Of a DNA stretch of 64,000 nucleotides, positions 46,075 to 55,385 are shown piece by piece. How positions within the stretch are numbered: position 1 is the stretch's first letter; every line of letters begins with the position of its first letter. Below the pieces are notes generated by a model, which was given only the letters and a program-made list of their open reading frames with translations, did no database searches and had not been told where the DNA came from. Both the position numbers and the translations under genes were made by a program. Source of the DNA: Methyloversatilis universalis FAM5 (lineage in GTDB: Bacteria > Pseudomonadota > Gammaproteobacteria > Burkholderiales > Rhodocyclaceae); the NCBI RefSeq assembly GCF_000214035.2, contig NZ_AFHG01000029.1, positions 248,001 through 312,000 on the forward strand. The letters are read 5' to 3'.

Positions 46075-46715
46075 AGGTCGGTCTCACCACGGCCGGCGTG
46101 CTCAGCGCCGCCAGCCGCGCCGCCTGGTCGCGTGAGGTGACCGGCGGCGCACGCGAGAAGGTGGCCGCCGTCATGCGCCGGCGCGGCCCGGCCATCGCCC
46201 GCGCCGCGCAGCAGAACGCCCGCTCAGCGCTCAAGGGCAACAAGGCGTGGCGCTCGTTCCGCGCCCGTGTCTATGCCGACAAGCCGGGCCGCATGCCCGC
46301 GCTGAAGGTCGGCAGCCGCATTCCCTGGCTGGGCACGCACGAGACCGGCGCCACCATCAGCGGCCGCCTGCTCATCCCGCTCATCCGCGTGGGGCCGAAG
46401 CGCTTCCGCCGCATCCTCAGCGAACTGAACCGCGCGGGCAATGCGTACTGGGTGAAGGGCCGCAGCGGCCTGCCGGTGCTCATGGCGGAAAACCTGCCTG
46501 AGCAGTACCGCGTGCTGTCGCGCTTCAGGTCGGCCGAGCGCAAGGCGCAGCGCGCCGCCGGCGGCACGGGCCGGCTCAAGCGCGGGCAAGACATACCGAT
46601 CGCCACGCTGGTGCCGCGCGTCACCCTGCGCCGCCGCCTGCGCTTTGCCGACACCGTGCGCGCCGCCGTGCCGGCGCTCGCGGCCGAAATCACCGCTGCA
46701 CTCACCAGGGGCTGA
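46071..46715 (+). CDS. DUF6441-type tail-region protein
   Basis: The 214-residue basic protein (GTG start overlapping the upstream stop) resembles the DUF6441 family found before tape measure genes (RVYADKPGRMPALKVGSRIP, LLIPLIRVGPKRFRRIL). Probably a minor tail or assembly factor. Role unknown. Confidence 0.65.
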   Translation: MKVGLTTAGVLSAASRAAWSREVTGGAREKVAAVMRRRGPAIARAAQQNARSALKGNKAWRSFRARVYADKPGRMPALKVGSRIPWLGTHETGATISGRLLIPLIRVGPKRFRRILSELNRAGNAYWVKGRSGLPVLMAENLPEQYRVLSRFRSAERKAQRAAGGTGRLKRGQDIPIATLVPRVTLRRRLRFADTVRAAVPALAAEITAALTRG

Positions 46716-46716
46716 C

Positions 46717-49281
46717 GTGGCCGGAAATTTCGCTCAGATCCTCATCACCGCCAGGGACGACACCCGCGGCGGTGTGGCCTCGGCCGAGGCCAACTTCGCG
46801 CGCCTGGAGCAGCGCGCCGGCCGCACGTCGGAAAGCCTGCGCGAGCTCGGCACCAACGTCGCCAACAGTTTCAAGAACATCGCCGTCGGCCTGGGCGCCG
46901 GCTTCGGCCTCAACGAGATTGCGCGCACCGCTGACGCCTTCAGCACGCTGAACGCGCAGCTGCGCATCAGCACCGGCAGCGCCTCGGCGGCCACCGCAGC
47001 TTACGGCGAGGTGTTCCGCATCGCCCAGGCGTCGGGCCAGTCGCTTGAACAGGTGGCCACCGTGTATCGGCGCTTCAGCGACTCGGCGGCCGATATCGGC
47101 ATCAGCCAGCGCGAGGTGGCCGAGGCCACGCAGATCGTTGCGCAGTCGATCTCGATTTCCGGCGGCAGTGCGGCCTCCGCTGAAGCCGCGCTGACGCAGT
47201 TCGGCCAGGCGCTGGCCAGTGGCACGCTGCGGGGCGAAGAGCTGAACAGCGTGCTCGAACAGGCGCCGCGCCTTGCCCGCGTGCTGGCCGATGGCCTGGG
47301 CGTGCCCGTGGGCAAGCTGAAAGAGCTGGCCGAGAGCGGCGCCATCACCTCGCAGGCCATCGTGGCCGCGTTGCGCAGCCAGCGCGAGACCGTTGAGCGT
47401 GAGTTCAGCGAACTGCCGCTGACCGTGGGTCGCGCGCTCACCAACCTTGACAACGCCTTCACCAACACCGTCGGCAGCTTCGAACAGGGCACCGGCGCCT
47501 TCCGCACCGTGGCCGAAGTCATCAACGGCCTGGCCACGAATTTCGACACGCTGGCCGGTGCGGCCGGGGTGCTGGCGGGCGTCATGGCGGGCCGCGTCAT
47601 CGCGGGCCTCGCGGCGGCCACGGCGGCGAAGATCGCGGCGGTACGCGAAACGCGCAACCTGGCGCTGGCTGAGCTGGCCGCCGCCCAGGCCGCTCAGCAG
47701 GCGGCCACGGCACGTGCAGCGGCCACGCTCACCATGGGTGGCCTCACGCAGGCCACGCAGCGCCTGGCCACCGCACAGGCGGCGGTGGCGGCCACCGGGC
47801 GGCTGGGCATGGTGCTCGGTGCGCTCGGTGGCCCGATCGGGCTGGTCACGACCGCGCTGTCGCTCGGCGCCACCGCCTGGATGATGTGGGGCAACTCGTC
47901 CCGCGACGCGGCAGACACCGCCACCCGCGCCACCGAGCAGAGCACCGGCGATATCGTGGCGTCGCTCGATATGCAGATCGCCAAGCTGCGTGACCGCAAC
48001 AAGCTGGCGGCCAGTGGCATGCCCGGCCTTGCTCAGCAGGGCGGCGACGCCGCCGAGCGGGTTGCGGCGCTGCAGGCCCGCATGCAGCAGATCCAGCGGC
48101 GCGAGGGGCAGTTCGCCGGCATTAACGACGCCGCCCAGATGGCGCTGCTGCAGCAGACCGGCCTGGAGCTGGCCGCGCTGCTGCAGCGTACGCGCGACCT
48201 GGCCGTCGAGCAGAAGAAGCTGCAGGAGATCGGCCAGCAGAGCGCGCGCGACCGCTGGCTGGAGAAGTACGCCACCGACGCCGAGCGGCTGAACGCCGAG
48301 CTGGCCAAGGCGCGGCAGGAGCTGGGCAGCGCCTTCACCCCCGAGGTGGAGCAGCGCATCCGCGCCAAGTTCACCGTCAAGGACAAGAAGGCCCCGAAGG
48401 GCGACAGCGAGCGCATGCAGCGCGAGGCGCAGGAGCTGGTCGATAACTGGTCACCGCTCAAGCTGCGGTGGGAGCTCGACGCCAGCGACTTCGACGGCGG
48501 CGCCAATGCCGACCTCGCCAAGTGGCAGGAGGCCGCGAACGACCGGCTCGATGACCTCATCGCCAAGTACCGCGATCTGGCCGACCCGGCTGAGAAGTAC
48601 AGAAAGGAGCTTCAGGTTGTCACTGCGTTGGAGGCGCAGGGGAAGCTCACTGCGGAAGAGGCTTACAAGGTACGAAAGAAGCTCATCGAGGAGGAGGAGC
48701 AGTCCCTCGAAGAGCGAAACAATGAGTTGAGGAAGTCGAAGTCCTTTGCGGAGGAGTTCGGTCTCACGATGTCGAGCGCATTCGAGAACGCGATCCTTGC
48801 CGGCAAGGGCTTCAGCGATCTCCTCCAAGGCCTGAGTCGTGATATCGCTCAGGTCATCATTCGTAAGACCGTCACCGAGCCCCTTGGAAGCGCCGTAAGT
48901 GATTTCGCCAAGGGTATCGACTGGTCTCAGATCTTTAGCTTCGGTGGTCGTCGCGCCAAAGGCGGCCCCGTGCGTAGCGGCAAGCTGTACGAGGTGAATG
49001 AAACCGGTGGCCCGGGCGAACTGCTCACCGCCGGCGGCCGCACCTTCCTGATGGCCAATCAGGACGGCTACGTCACCCCCACGCAGACCGCTGCCGGTGG
49101 CGGGTCTGCGCTGGGCGGGTCTGGCGGCAACGTGACCATCATCCAGCACATCAACGTCGACGCTCGCTCCGATCAGGCGGCAATACAGGCGGCCATGCTT
49201 CGCGCACGCGAAGAGGCGGTTGGTGCCGTGCGTATGGAGATTCAGCGCGGTGGTGCGCTGGCTCGCGCAGTGGGGCGGTGA
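46717..49281 (+). CDS. Tape measure protein
   Basis: The 854-residue protein, almost the length of lambda gpH, starts at GTG 46717. It contains the tape-measure domain (ATVYRRFSDSAADIGISQRE), a hydrophobic middle (about 285-420), coiled coils, and a lambda-type C-terminal domain (SSAFENAILAGKGFSDLLQG). It sets tail length and helps DNA pass into the host. A stretch near 48600-48960 has visibly lower GC. Confidence 0.92.
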   Translation: MAGNFAQILITARDDTRGGVASAEANFARLEQRAGRTSESLRELGTNVANSFKNIAVGLGAGFGLNEIARTADAFSTLNAQLRISTGSASAATAAYGEVFRIAQASGQSLEQVATVYRRFSDSAADIGISQREVAEATQIVAQSISISGGSAASAEAALTQFGQALASGTLRGEELNSVLEQAPRLARVLADGLGVPVGKLKELAESGAITSQAIVAALRSQRETVEREFSELPLTVGRALTNLDNAFTNTVGSFEQGTGAFRTVAEVINGLATNFDTLAGAAGVLAGVMAGRVIAGLAAATAAKIAAVRETRNLALAELAAAQAAQQAATARAAATLTMGGLTQATQRLATAQAAVAATGRLGMVLGALGGPIGLVTTALSLGATAWMMWGNSSRDAADTATRATEQSTGDIVASLDMQIAKLRDRNKLAASGMPGLAQQGGDAAERVAALQARMQQIQRREGQFAGINDAAQMALLQQTGLELAALLQRTRDLAVEQKKLQEIGQQSARDRWLEKYATDAERLNAELAKARQELGSAFTPEVEQRIRAKFTVKDKKAPKGDSERMQREAQELVDNWSPLKLRWELDASDFDGGANADLAKWQEAANDRLDDLIAKYRDLADPAEKYRKELQVVTALEAQGKLTAEEAYKVRKKLIEEEEQSLEERNNELRKSKSFAEEFGLTMSSAFENAILAGKGFSDLLQGLSRDIAQVIIRKTVTEPLGSAVSDFAKGIDWSQIFSFGGRRAKGGPVRSGKLYEVNETGGPGELLTAGGRTFLMANQDGYVTPTQTAAGGGSALGGSGGNVTIIQHINVDARSDQAAIQAAMLRAREEAVGAVRMEIQRGGALARAVGR

Positions 49282-49288
49282 GGCGCAC

Positions 49289-49906
49289 ATGACGATACTG
49301 ACCTTCCCCACAGTGCGCGGCGGGCTGGGCCCGGCCGGTGGCTGCACCTGGCGCAAGTTGAGCAACACCCAAGTGTTCGAAAGCCCGCTCACCCGCAGCG
49401 TGCAGACCCTCGCCCTGCCCGGCGCCCGCTGGGCCTTCACCGGCACCTGGCAGAACCTGACGCCCGACGAAGCGGCCCGCATGCGGGCCTTCCTGTACAG
49501 CCTGCGCGGCCGGGCAGGGCGCTTCTACCTGCACAACTTCGCGCGGCCCACACCGGCCGGCACGCTGGCCGGCACGCCGCGCGTGGCCGGCGCGGGCCAG
49601 ACCGGCAGCGCGCTGCTGACCGACGGTTGGGGCGCCGGTGGCTCGGTGCGCGCGGGTGACTTCGTAGGCCTCGGCGACGAGCTGCGCATGGTGGTGGCTG
49701 ACGCGGTCGAGAACGGTGCCGGGGTCATGACCCTCACGCTCGATGAGCCGGTGCGCAGCAGCCCGGCCGACGATCTGGCGCTCAATTTCGTCCGCCCGGT
49801 CTGCGTCATGCGGCTCACCGCGGACGACGTCGAGTCCTCGTTCCAGCGCTCGGTGATCGGCGCGCTGGAGTCATTCACCCTGAACTGCGTGGAGACCTGG
49901 TCATGA
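49289..49906 (+). CDS. Minor tail protein, gpM-position
   Basis: The 205-residue protein starts MTILTFPTVRGGLGPAGG and carries WAFTGTWQNLTPDEAARMRA and LRGRAGRFYLHNF, common to phage tail proteins downstream of the tape measure. It probably forms part of the tail tip. Its stop overlaps the next ATG. Confidence 0.75.
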   Translation: MTILTFPTVRGGLGPAGGCTWRKLSNTQVFESPLTRSVQTLALPGARWAFTGTWQNLTPDEAARMRAFLYSLRGRAGRFYLHNFARPTPAGTLAGTPRVAGAGQTGSALLTDGWGAGGSVRAGDFVGLGDELRMVVADAVENGAGVMTLTLDEPVRSSPADDLALNFVRPVCVMRLTADDVESSFQRSVIGALESFTLNCVETWS

Positions 49907-50463
49907 GTCGCGACCTGACGCCCGATGTTTCGGCCGCTGTGCAGGACGGATACGTACCTGCCCTGCTGCTGGTCGAGCTGGACTTCCCGTCCGATGCGCT
50001 GCGGGCGAACAACAGTGCGGTGTCCATCGACTGGGGCGGCCATAACTGGCTGGGCCTCGGGCAGGTGGGCAGCGTCGATGTCATTCCTGAGCACAGCGAC
50101 CTGCAGATGACCGGTGTGTCGCTGGTGCTGAACGGCATACCGTCCGAAATGATGAGCCGGGTGCTGGGCGAGCACTACCAGGGCCGCAGCTGCAAGCTGT
50201 GGTTCGCGCCGCTGGATGCCGACTATCGGCCGCTCGCGGACCCGGTGCTGGTGTTCAGTGGTCGCATGGACACGCCGGACATTCAGCTCGGCGAGACTGC
50301 ATCGGTGTCGCTGACCGCTGAGTCGCGTATCACCGACTGGGAGCGCCCGCGCATCCGTCGCTACACCAACGAAGACCAGCTCGCGGAGTACCCGGGCGAC
50401 CGTGGCCTCGAATTCGTAGCGCAGATGGTTGAGAAGACGCTGGTGTGGGGGCGTACGGCATGA
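49903..50463 (+). CDS. Minor tail protein, gpL-like (DUF2163-like)
   Basis: The 186-residue beta-rich protein (YVPALLLVELDFPSDALRAN, GRSCKLWFAPLDADYRPL, SVSLTAESRITDWERPRIRR) fits the hub or distal-tail position in the L-K-I-J order. It ends in an ATGA overlap with the next gene. Confidence 0.7.
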   Translation: MSRDLTPDVSAAVQDGYVPALLLVELDFPSDALRANNSAVSIDWGGHNWLGLGQVGSVDVIPEHSDLQMTGVSLVLNGIPSEMMSRVLGEHYQGRSCKLWFAPLDADYRPLADPVLVFSGRMDTPDIQLGETASVSLTAESRITDWERPRIRRYTNEDQLAEYPGDRGLEFVAQMVEKTLVWGRTA

Positions 50464-50903
50464 AGCGGCTTGAAGACTGGCCGGAGCGGCTGGCGGCGTT
50501 CGTCGAAGCACGGCGGGCCATGCCCTTCCGCTGGGGGCAGAACGACTGCGCGCTGTTCGCCGCCGACGCGGTGGCCGCGGTCACGGGCGTGGATCTGGCC
50601 GAGCGCTGGCGCGGCCGCTACAGCGACGAGGTCACCGCGTTGCAGATGGGCCTGCGGGGTGCCAGCGCGCACCTGGCCACCGGCGACGTGAGCGGCGCGT
50701 TGCGCGACATGGCCAGCCTCTGCCTCGATGGCGAGGTGGCCCCGGCCCTCGCCCGCAGGGGTGACGTGCTGCTGGTGCAGCACGAGCGTGGTGAGAGCCT
50801 CGCCGTGTGCATCGGTACCCATGCTGCGGCACCTGGCCGTCGCGGCGTGGTGTTTCTGCCGCGCAGTGCCTGGCTGGCGTGCTGGAGGGTGGGCGATGCC
50901 TGA
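50460..50903 (+). CDS. NlpC/P60-like tail peptidase (DUF6950-like, gpK position)
   Basis: The 147-residue protein has the papain-like motif RWGQNDCALFAADAVAAVTG, with Cys about 32. It has RRGDVLLVQHERGESLAVCI further on, where the catalytic His would be expected but is not in the usual context. Such tail-tip enzymes open peptidoglycan at infection. Confidence 0.7.
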   Translation: MKRLEDWPERLAAFVEARRAMPFRWGQNDCALFAADAVAAVTGVDLAERWRGRYSDEVTALQMGLRGASAHLATGDVSGALRDMASLCLDGEVAPALARRGDVLLVQHERGESLAVCIGTHAAAPGRRGVVFLPRSAWLACWRVGDA

Positions 50904-53601
50904 GGTCGGTATTGCGGTGCTGGCATCGGCGGGGGGCGGAGCGCTTGCGGGTGCGCTCAGCCTATTGCCCGGTACGCTTGCCTACAGCTTCGTGTCAGCC
51001 ATCGGCGCGGCGGCCATTTCTGCTGGCCTGTCCTCGGCCCTGGGCCTGAACAAAAAGCCCAAGCTGCCGAAGTTCACCGTCGAGGCGCAGGACCGGCAGC
51101 AGATGATCCGCAGCGCGGTGGCCACGCGGCAGGTCGTTTATGGCCAGTGCGTCACCAGCGGCCCGATCATCTACGCCACCAGCACCGGCACCGAAAACAA
51201 GTTCCTGCACGTGGTCATCCCTCTGGCGGGGCATCAGGTCGAGGAGATCGGCGACGTCTGGTTTGGCGACGAGAAGGTCGGCGATCTGGACGCCGACGGC
51301 AACGTTACCTCGGGCCGCTTCAGCGGCTGGATGCGCGTGAGGAAGAACCTGGGTGCGCCCGACCAGCTGGCCGATTCGGTGCTCGACAGCGAGGTCACCG
51401 ACTGGACAGCAGACCACCGCCTGCGCGGCATCGCGTACCTCTACCTGCGGCTCAAGTGGGACAAGGAACAGAAGGCCTACCCCTACGGGCTGGAGAACAT
51501 CAAGGCGCTGGTGAAAGGCAAACGGGTCTATGACCCGCGCACCGGCCTGACCGCCTGGTCTGACAACTGGGCGCTGTGCGTGCGTGACTACGTGGCCGGC
51601 CAGCACGGCCTGCGCGCCACCGCCGACGAGATCGACGCCGACGCCCTCATCGCTGCGGCCAACCTCAGCGATGAGCTGGTCGCCACGCCCGACGGCGGCA
51701 CCGAGCGGCGCTACACCTGCAACGGCACGGTCGATCTCGGTGTTGCCCCCATTGACGCGCTGCGCGGGCTGCTGACAGCCGGCGCGGGCAAGCTGATCTA
51801 TTCGCAGGGCAAGTACGTGCTCTACGGTGGCCAGTACCTCACGCCCACCGTCACGCTCGATGAAGACGACCTGCGCGGCCCGATCGTGGTGCGCCCGCGC
51901 GTGCCGCGCCAGCAGCTGTTCAACCGGGTGCGCGGCACCTACGTAGACCCCGAGAAATACTGGCAGCCGTCGGATTTCATGCCGATCACCAACGGCATGT
52001 ACGAGCTGCAGGACGGCGGCGAGCAGATCACCACCGACATCGAGCTGCCGTACACCACCAGCGCCTACGCCGCGCAGCGCCTGGCCAAGATCACGCTCGA
52101 GCGCGCGCGGCAGGGCATCACCGTCAGCATGCCGTGCAAGCTCACGGCCTTCGGTGTGCGCGCCGGCGATTTCATCGCGCTCAACATCGCGCAGCTCGGC
52201 TGGGCGGGCAAGGTGTTCAGCGTCACCACCTGGCGCCTGTCGCCGGATGGCGGCGTCGATCTCGAACTGAAGGAAGAGGCCGCCAGCGCCTACGCCTGGG
52301 CGTCCGGCGAAGCGACGGTGGTCGACCCAGCGCCCGACACGCTGCTGCCCAGTCTGATTCAGGTGCCGCCGCCCTCCGGGCTCATTCTCGACAGCGGCAG
52401 CGACCAGGCCATCATCGGCGCCGACGGCACCGTCATTCCGCGCATCTACGTGCAATGGACAGCCAGCCCTGACGCGTTCGTGGCCAACACCGAGGTGCAG
52501 TACAAGCCGATCGGCGCCACCGAGTACCTGAACGGCTTCCTGGCCTTCAGCACGCAGAGCGCCTACATCGAGCCGGTGCAGGATGACACCACCTACGACG
52601 TGCGCATCCGCGCCATCAACGTCGCCGGTGTGCCGTCGGACTGGGTGGCCGGCACCATCGCCGCCACCGGCAAAGACACCCCGCCGGGTGACCCCTCGTC
52701 GCTCATGGCCACCGGTGTGGTGGGCGGCATACGCCTCGTCTGGACCAATGCCGTCGACCGCGATCTGGCCGGCATCGAGGTGTGGGAGGCCGACACCAAC
52801 GACCGCGCCACCGCCGCCCTGGTGAATACCGTCGCCGGCCGTGCCTATGACCGGCTCGGCCTCACCGAGGGCGTTACGCGCTACTACTGGATCCGCTCGG
52901 TCGATCGCACCGGCAACCTGAGCGGCTGGCACCCGGCCAGCGCCACGGCCGGCGTATATGCCACCGCCGCGGGTGTGGGCGCCACCATCGACTACGAGGA
53001 CATCGGCGGCACCAAACCGCCGGTCGATGCCGACAACACCGGCGGCGCGCTCGAGCTCGGCCAGACCGTCACCAGCGGCGGCATCACGTTCAACGCCGGC
53101 GGAGCGATCAAGGGTGGGCAGACCGCGTTCAACGTTGGTACCGGCTGGTTCCTCGGCTACGAGGGTGGGCACTACAAGTTCAGCATCGGCAACCCGGGCG
53201 GCGCCTACCTCGCGTGGGACGGCTCGGACGGTACGCTCACCGTCACCGGCCGGCTGCAGGGGCAGCTCATCCAGACCCAGAAGAGCAGCGCAACGTCGAA
53301 CCTGACGATCACCACCAGCTGGACGGTGCTGCAGTCAGTGGCCATCACCACCGCCGGCACCAAGGCGGTCATCGACGTTTCGGCGTACGAGAGCAACGGC
53401 ACGCTGCGCTTCCGTATCCGCCGTGACCTCACGGTGCTCACCACCTGGCCGGTGGGCAACCTCATCGGCAGCAACTGGGTCACGCACCGGTGGGAAGACA
53501 ACCCGCCCAACGGCGCCCACACCTACTACTTCGAAGCGATCCAGGCCTCGACCACCGGCCAGATACAGGACCGCTCACTTCGCGTCGAGGACTGGCGATG
53601 A
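50896..53601 (+). CDS. Tail tip host-specificity protein, gpJ-like
   Basis: The 901-residue protein begins with a hydrophobic segment (about 5-45) like that of gpI-type proteins. It continues with a gpJ-type core (about 55-520: VVYGQCVTSGPIIYATSTGT, YVDPEKYWQPSDFMPITNG), then fibronectin III-like repeats (about 540-690) and a glycine/threonine-rich fibre end. No separate gpI gene is present, so the hydrophobic part may replace it. The far C-terminus should bind the host receptor. Confidence 0.88.
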   Translation: MPEVGIAVLASAGGGALAGALSLLPGTLAYSFVSAIGAAAISAGLSSALGLNKKPKLPKFTVEAQDRQQMIRSAVATRQVVYGQCVTSGPIIYATSTGTENKFLHVVIPLAGHQVEEIGDVWFGDEKVGDLDADGNVTSGRFSGWMRVRKNLGAPDQLADSVLDSEVTDWTADHRLRGIAYLYLRLKWDKEQKAYPYGLENIKALVKGKRVYDPRTGLTAWSDNWALCVRDYVAGQHGLRATADEIDADALIAAANLSDELVATPDGGTERRYTCNGTVDLGVAPIDALRGLLTAGAGKLIYSQGKYVLYGGQYLTPTVTLDEDDLRGPIVVRPRVPRQQLFNRVRGTYVDPEKYWQPSDFMPITNGMYELQDGGEQITTDIELPYTTSAYAAQRLAKITLERARQGITVSMPCKLTAFGVRAGDFIALNIAQLGWAGKVFSVTTWRLSPDGGVDLELKEEAASAYAWASGEATVVDPAPDTLLPSLIQVPPPSGLILDSGSDQAIIGADGTVIPRIYVQWTASPDAFVANTEVQYKPIGATEYLNGFLAFSTQSAYIEPVQDDTTYDVRIRAINVAGVPSDWVAGTIAATGKDTPPGDPSSLMATGVVGGIRLVWTNAVDRDLAGIEVWEADTNDRATAALVNTVAGRAYDRLGLTEGVTRYYWIRSVDRTGNLSGWHPASATAGVYATAAGVGATIDYEDIGGTKPPVDADNTGGALELGQTVTSGGITFNAGGAIKGGQTAFNVGTGWFLGYEGGHYKFSIGNPGGAYLAWDGSDGTLTVTGRLQGQLIQTQKSSATSNLTITTSWTVLQSVAITTAGTKAVIDVSAYESNGTLRFRIRRDLTVLTTWPVGNLIGSNWVTHRWEDNPPNGAHTYYFEAIQASTTGQIQDRSLRVEDWR

Positions 53602-53840
53602 ACACCCTCTGCACCGCCCTCATCCTGCTCGCCCGCGTCGCCGGCGGAGAGGTGGCCATCCCCGCCCACCAGATCGCCGCCGTCGAAGACGCCGCCGCCG
53701 GCGCCATCGTCACCACCGAGCGCGGCGCCGCCTGGCGCGTCAGCGGCACCGCTCGCGACGTCGCTGAGAGGGTGCGCGACGGCTGCCTGGTTGAACGTGG
53801 CCTGATCCACAGAATTGATCAACAAGGGAGCCAACCATGA
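53598..53840 (+). CDS. Hypothetical small protein after gpJ
   Basis: The 80-residue protein starts MNTLCTALILLARVAGGEVA; the first 15 residues could insert in the membrane. The rest is a small beta-rich domain. Both ends overlap neighbours (ATGA), so it is likely translated. Function unknown. Confidence 0.6.
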   Translation: MNTLCTALILLARVAGGEVAIPAHQIAAVEDAAAGAIVTTERGAAWRVSGTARDVAERVRDGCLVERGLIHRIDQQGSQP

Positions 53841-54187
53841 ACCCGCAGACCCTCATGCCCAGTCGTCCGCCTGACGCCCCCGTAGTTCCCGTGGCCCACG
53901 GAATCGACTGGCTCACCCTGCTGCTTATGGTGGCCATCGCGCTCTGGGGCGGGGTGGTGAGCTACCTGCGCTATCTGGCCAAGGGAGCTCGGTTCAGCTT
54001 CTGGTTCTGCGTGTCTCACATCTCCTCGGCCGGTCTGGCCGGCTTCTGCGTGGCGCTGCTCTGCCAGGATAACCACGTGTCGATGCCCCTCACGGGTGTG
54101 GCGTGTGCCATTGCGGGGCATATGGGGGCGGAGCTCATCAAGATCATCGAAGACCGGGTGCGGGCGCGCGGAAAGGTGGCGCCGTGA
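53837..54187 (+). CDS. Holin, LydA/phage_holin_3 type
   Basis: The 116-residue membrane protein has three hydrophobic segments (about 25-45, 50-70 and 80-100: LTLLLMVAIALWGGVVSYLR, SSAGLAGFCVALLC) and a charged tail. It resembles LydA-type holins and lies directly before the endolysin. Confidence 0.8.
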   Translation: MNPQTLMPSRPPDAPVVPVAHGIDWLTLLLMVAIALWGGVVSYLRYLAKGARFSFWFCVSHISSAGLAGFCVALLCQDNHVSMPLTGVACAIAGHMGAELIKIIEDRVRARGKVAP

Positions 54188-54660
54188 ATCTGACCAAGCA
54201 TTTCACCCTGCTGGAGTTCACCGCCAGCGACGCCGCCCGCCGCCTGCGCATCGACAACACGCCGGGCACCACCGCGCTGCACGCGCTGCAGCGTCTGGCG
54301 GAGTTGATGGAGCAGGTGCGCGACGTGCTCGGCGGCGTGCCCGTGCTCATCAGCAGCGGCTACCGCAGTGCCGCCCTGAACGCGGCGGTCGGTGGCAGCG
54401 CCACCAGCGCCCACCTGCTGGGCCTCGCGGCGGACTTCACCGCACCGGCCTTCGGCTCACCGCGAGCGATCTGCCAGGAGCTGATCGCCGCCGGCCTGGT
54501 GTGGGACCAGCTCATCCTGGAGCGCCCGAGTGCCGCAGATCCCGATGGCCGCTGGGTGCACATCGGCCTGCCGCAGCTCGGCAAACCGCGCCGCCAGATC
54601 CTCACCGCCATCAATCGCGGCGGTCGAGTGCGCTACGAAACCGGGTTGGTGCGGCCGTGA
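54184..54660 (+). CDS. Endolysin, M15 D-alanyl-D-alanine peptidase
   Basis: The 158-residue enzyme (GTG start overlapping the holin stop) has the M15 zinc motifs SSGYRSAALNAAVGGSATSA ... HLLGLAADF and WVHIGL. It has no signal peptide, so it depends on the holin. It cleaves peptidoglycan peptide bridges at lysis. Confidence 0.9.
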   Translation: MNLTKHFTLLEFTASDAARRLRIDNTPGTTALHALQRLAELMEQVRDVLGGVPVLISSGYRSAALNAAVGGSATSAHLLGLAADFTAPAFGSPRAICQELIAAGLVWDQLILERPSAADPDGRWVHIGLPQLGKPRRQILTAINRGGRVRYETGLVRP

Positions 54661-55085
54661 TCGCGGGCACGTTCGTCCGCGCGCTGCCGTCCTGGGTGCT
54701 GTGGCTGGCGCTGGGGGCGCTGGTGGCGGCCTCCGCTGGCTGGGGCTACACGCGCGGAGCTTCGAGTGTGCAGGACCGTTGGGACTTGGCAACTGCCGAG
54801 CAATCCTCGGCAGTTGCCTTCGTGCGCCAGCGGCAGGCCGAGGTGACCGAGCGCGTCGTCACCCAGTACGTCGACCGGGTCCGCGTCATCGAGCGCGAGG
54901 CCGATGCAGTCATCAGAGAGGTACCTGTCTATGTCCAAGACCGCTGCGAGCCTGATGGCCGCCTGCCTGCTGGTGTGCGCTGGGTGCTCAACGCCGCAGC
55001 CTGTGCCGGTCGTTGTCCTGCCGACTCCGCCGGCGATGCTCATGGAACCACCGGCGCAGCTGGAGCGCCTGCCGGACAACAATGA
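54657..55085 (+). CDS. Inner-membrane spanin (Rz-like)
   Basis: The 142-residue frame begins at a GTG overlapping the endolysin stop. A membrane helix (VLWLALGALVAASAGWGYTR) is followed by a periplasmic coiled coil (AVAFVRQRQAEVTERVVTQY). With the embedded lipoprotein gene it forms a typical Rz/Rz1 pair that fuses the membranes in the last step of lysis. Confidence 0.8.
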   Translation: MIAGTFVRALPSWVLWLALGALVAASAGWGYTRGASSVQDRWDLATAEQSSAVAFVRQRQAEVTERVVTQYVDRVRVIEREADAVIREVPVYVQDRCEPDGRLPAGVRWVLNAAACAGRCPADSAGDAHGTTGAAGAPAGQQ

Positions 55086-55209
55086 GCCGGTCGGGTTGAT
55101 CGAGACTCTGACCAGCGTCACGCGCAACTACCGCAGCTATCACCTGGTGGCCGAGCGCCTGCGTGCGCTGCAGGCCTGGGTCCGTGAGCAGACCGCCGTC
55201 GTGCCCTGA
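54931..55209 (+). CDS. Outer-membrane spanin lipoprotein (Rz1-like), nested in Rz
   Basis: The 92-residue lipoprotein overlaps the Rz-like frame in another register. Its signal MSKTAASLMAACLLVCAGC ends in a lipobox Cys, and the mature N-terminus is proline-rich (TPQPVPVVVLPTPPA), as in Rz1. Embedding inside Rz is characteristic. It extends past Rz by 124 bases. Confidence 0.85.
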   Translation: MSKTAASLMAACLLVCAGCSTPQPVPVVVLPTPPAMLMEPPAQLERLPDNNEPVGLIETLTSVTRNYRSYHLVAERLRALQAWVREQTAVVP

Positions 55210-55330
55210 GTGCGAGCGGCTGCGCGATCAGGTCGCTGGGCTGCGTGCCGATCGCAACGTCTGGCGCCAGATAGCCATCGACCTGTTTGGCCTGGTGCGC
55301 ACCCTGCGCGACATTCTGACCGGGTGGTGA
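55184..55330 (+). CDS. Short CxxC phage protein
   Basis: A GTG start overlapping the Rz1 end opens a 48-codon frame. SRPPSCPECERLRDQVAGLR has one CxxC pair, and RQIAIDLFGLVRTLRDIL is an amphipathic helix. Composition looks protein-like and no other gene occupies the space, but there is no clear ribosome site. Confidence 0.45.
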   Translation: MSRPPSCPECERLRDQVAGLRADRNVWRQIAIDLFGLVRTLRDILTGW

Positions 55331-55331
55331 T

Positions 55332-55365
55332 GCGGCCGGATCAGTCTCGCGGATCTGCCGGCCGC
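55332..55365. terminator. Hairpin between convergent genes
   Basis: GCGGCCGG (55332-55339) and CCGGCCGC (55358-55365) can pair across an 18-base loop, between the end of the lysis operon and the convergent gene at 55386. There is no T-tract, so this is a tentative bidirectional terminator. Confidence 0.35.
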
Positions 55366-55385
55366 GCCGGATAGGCAGAGGGCAC

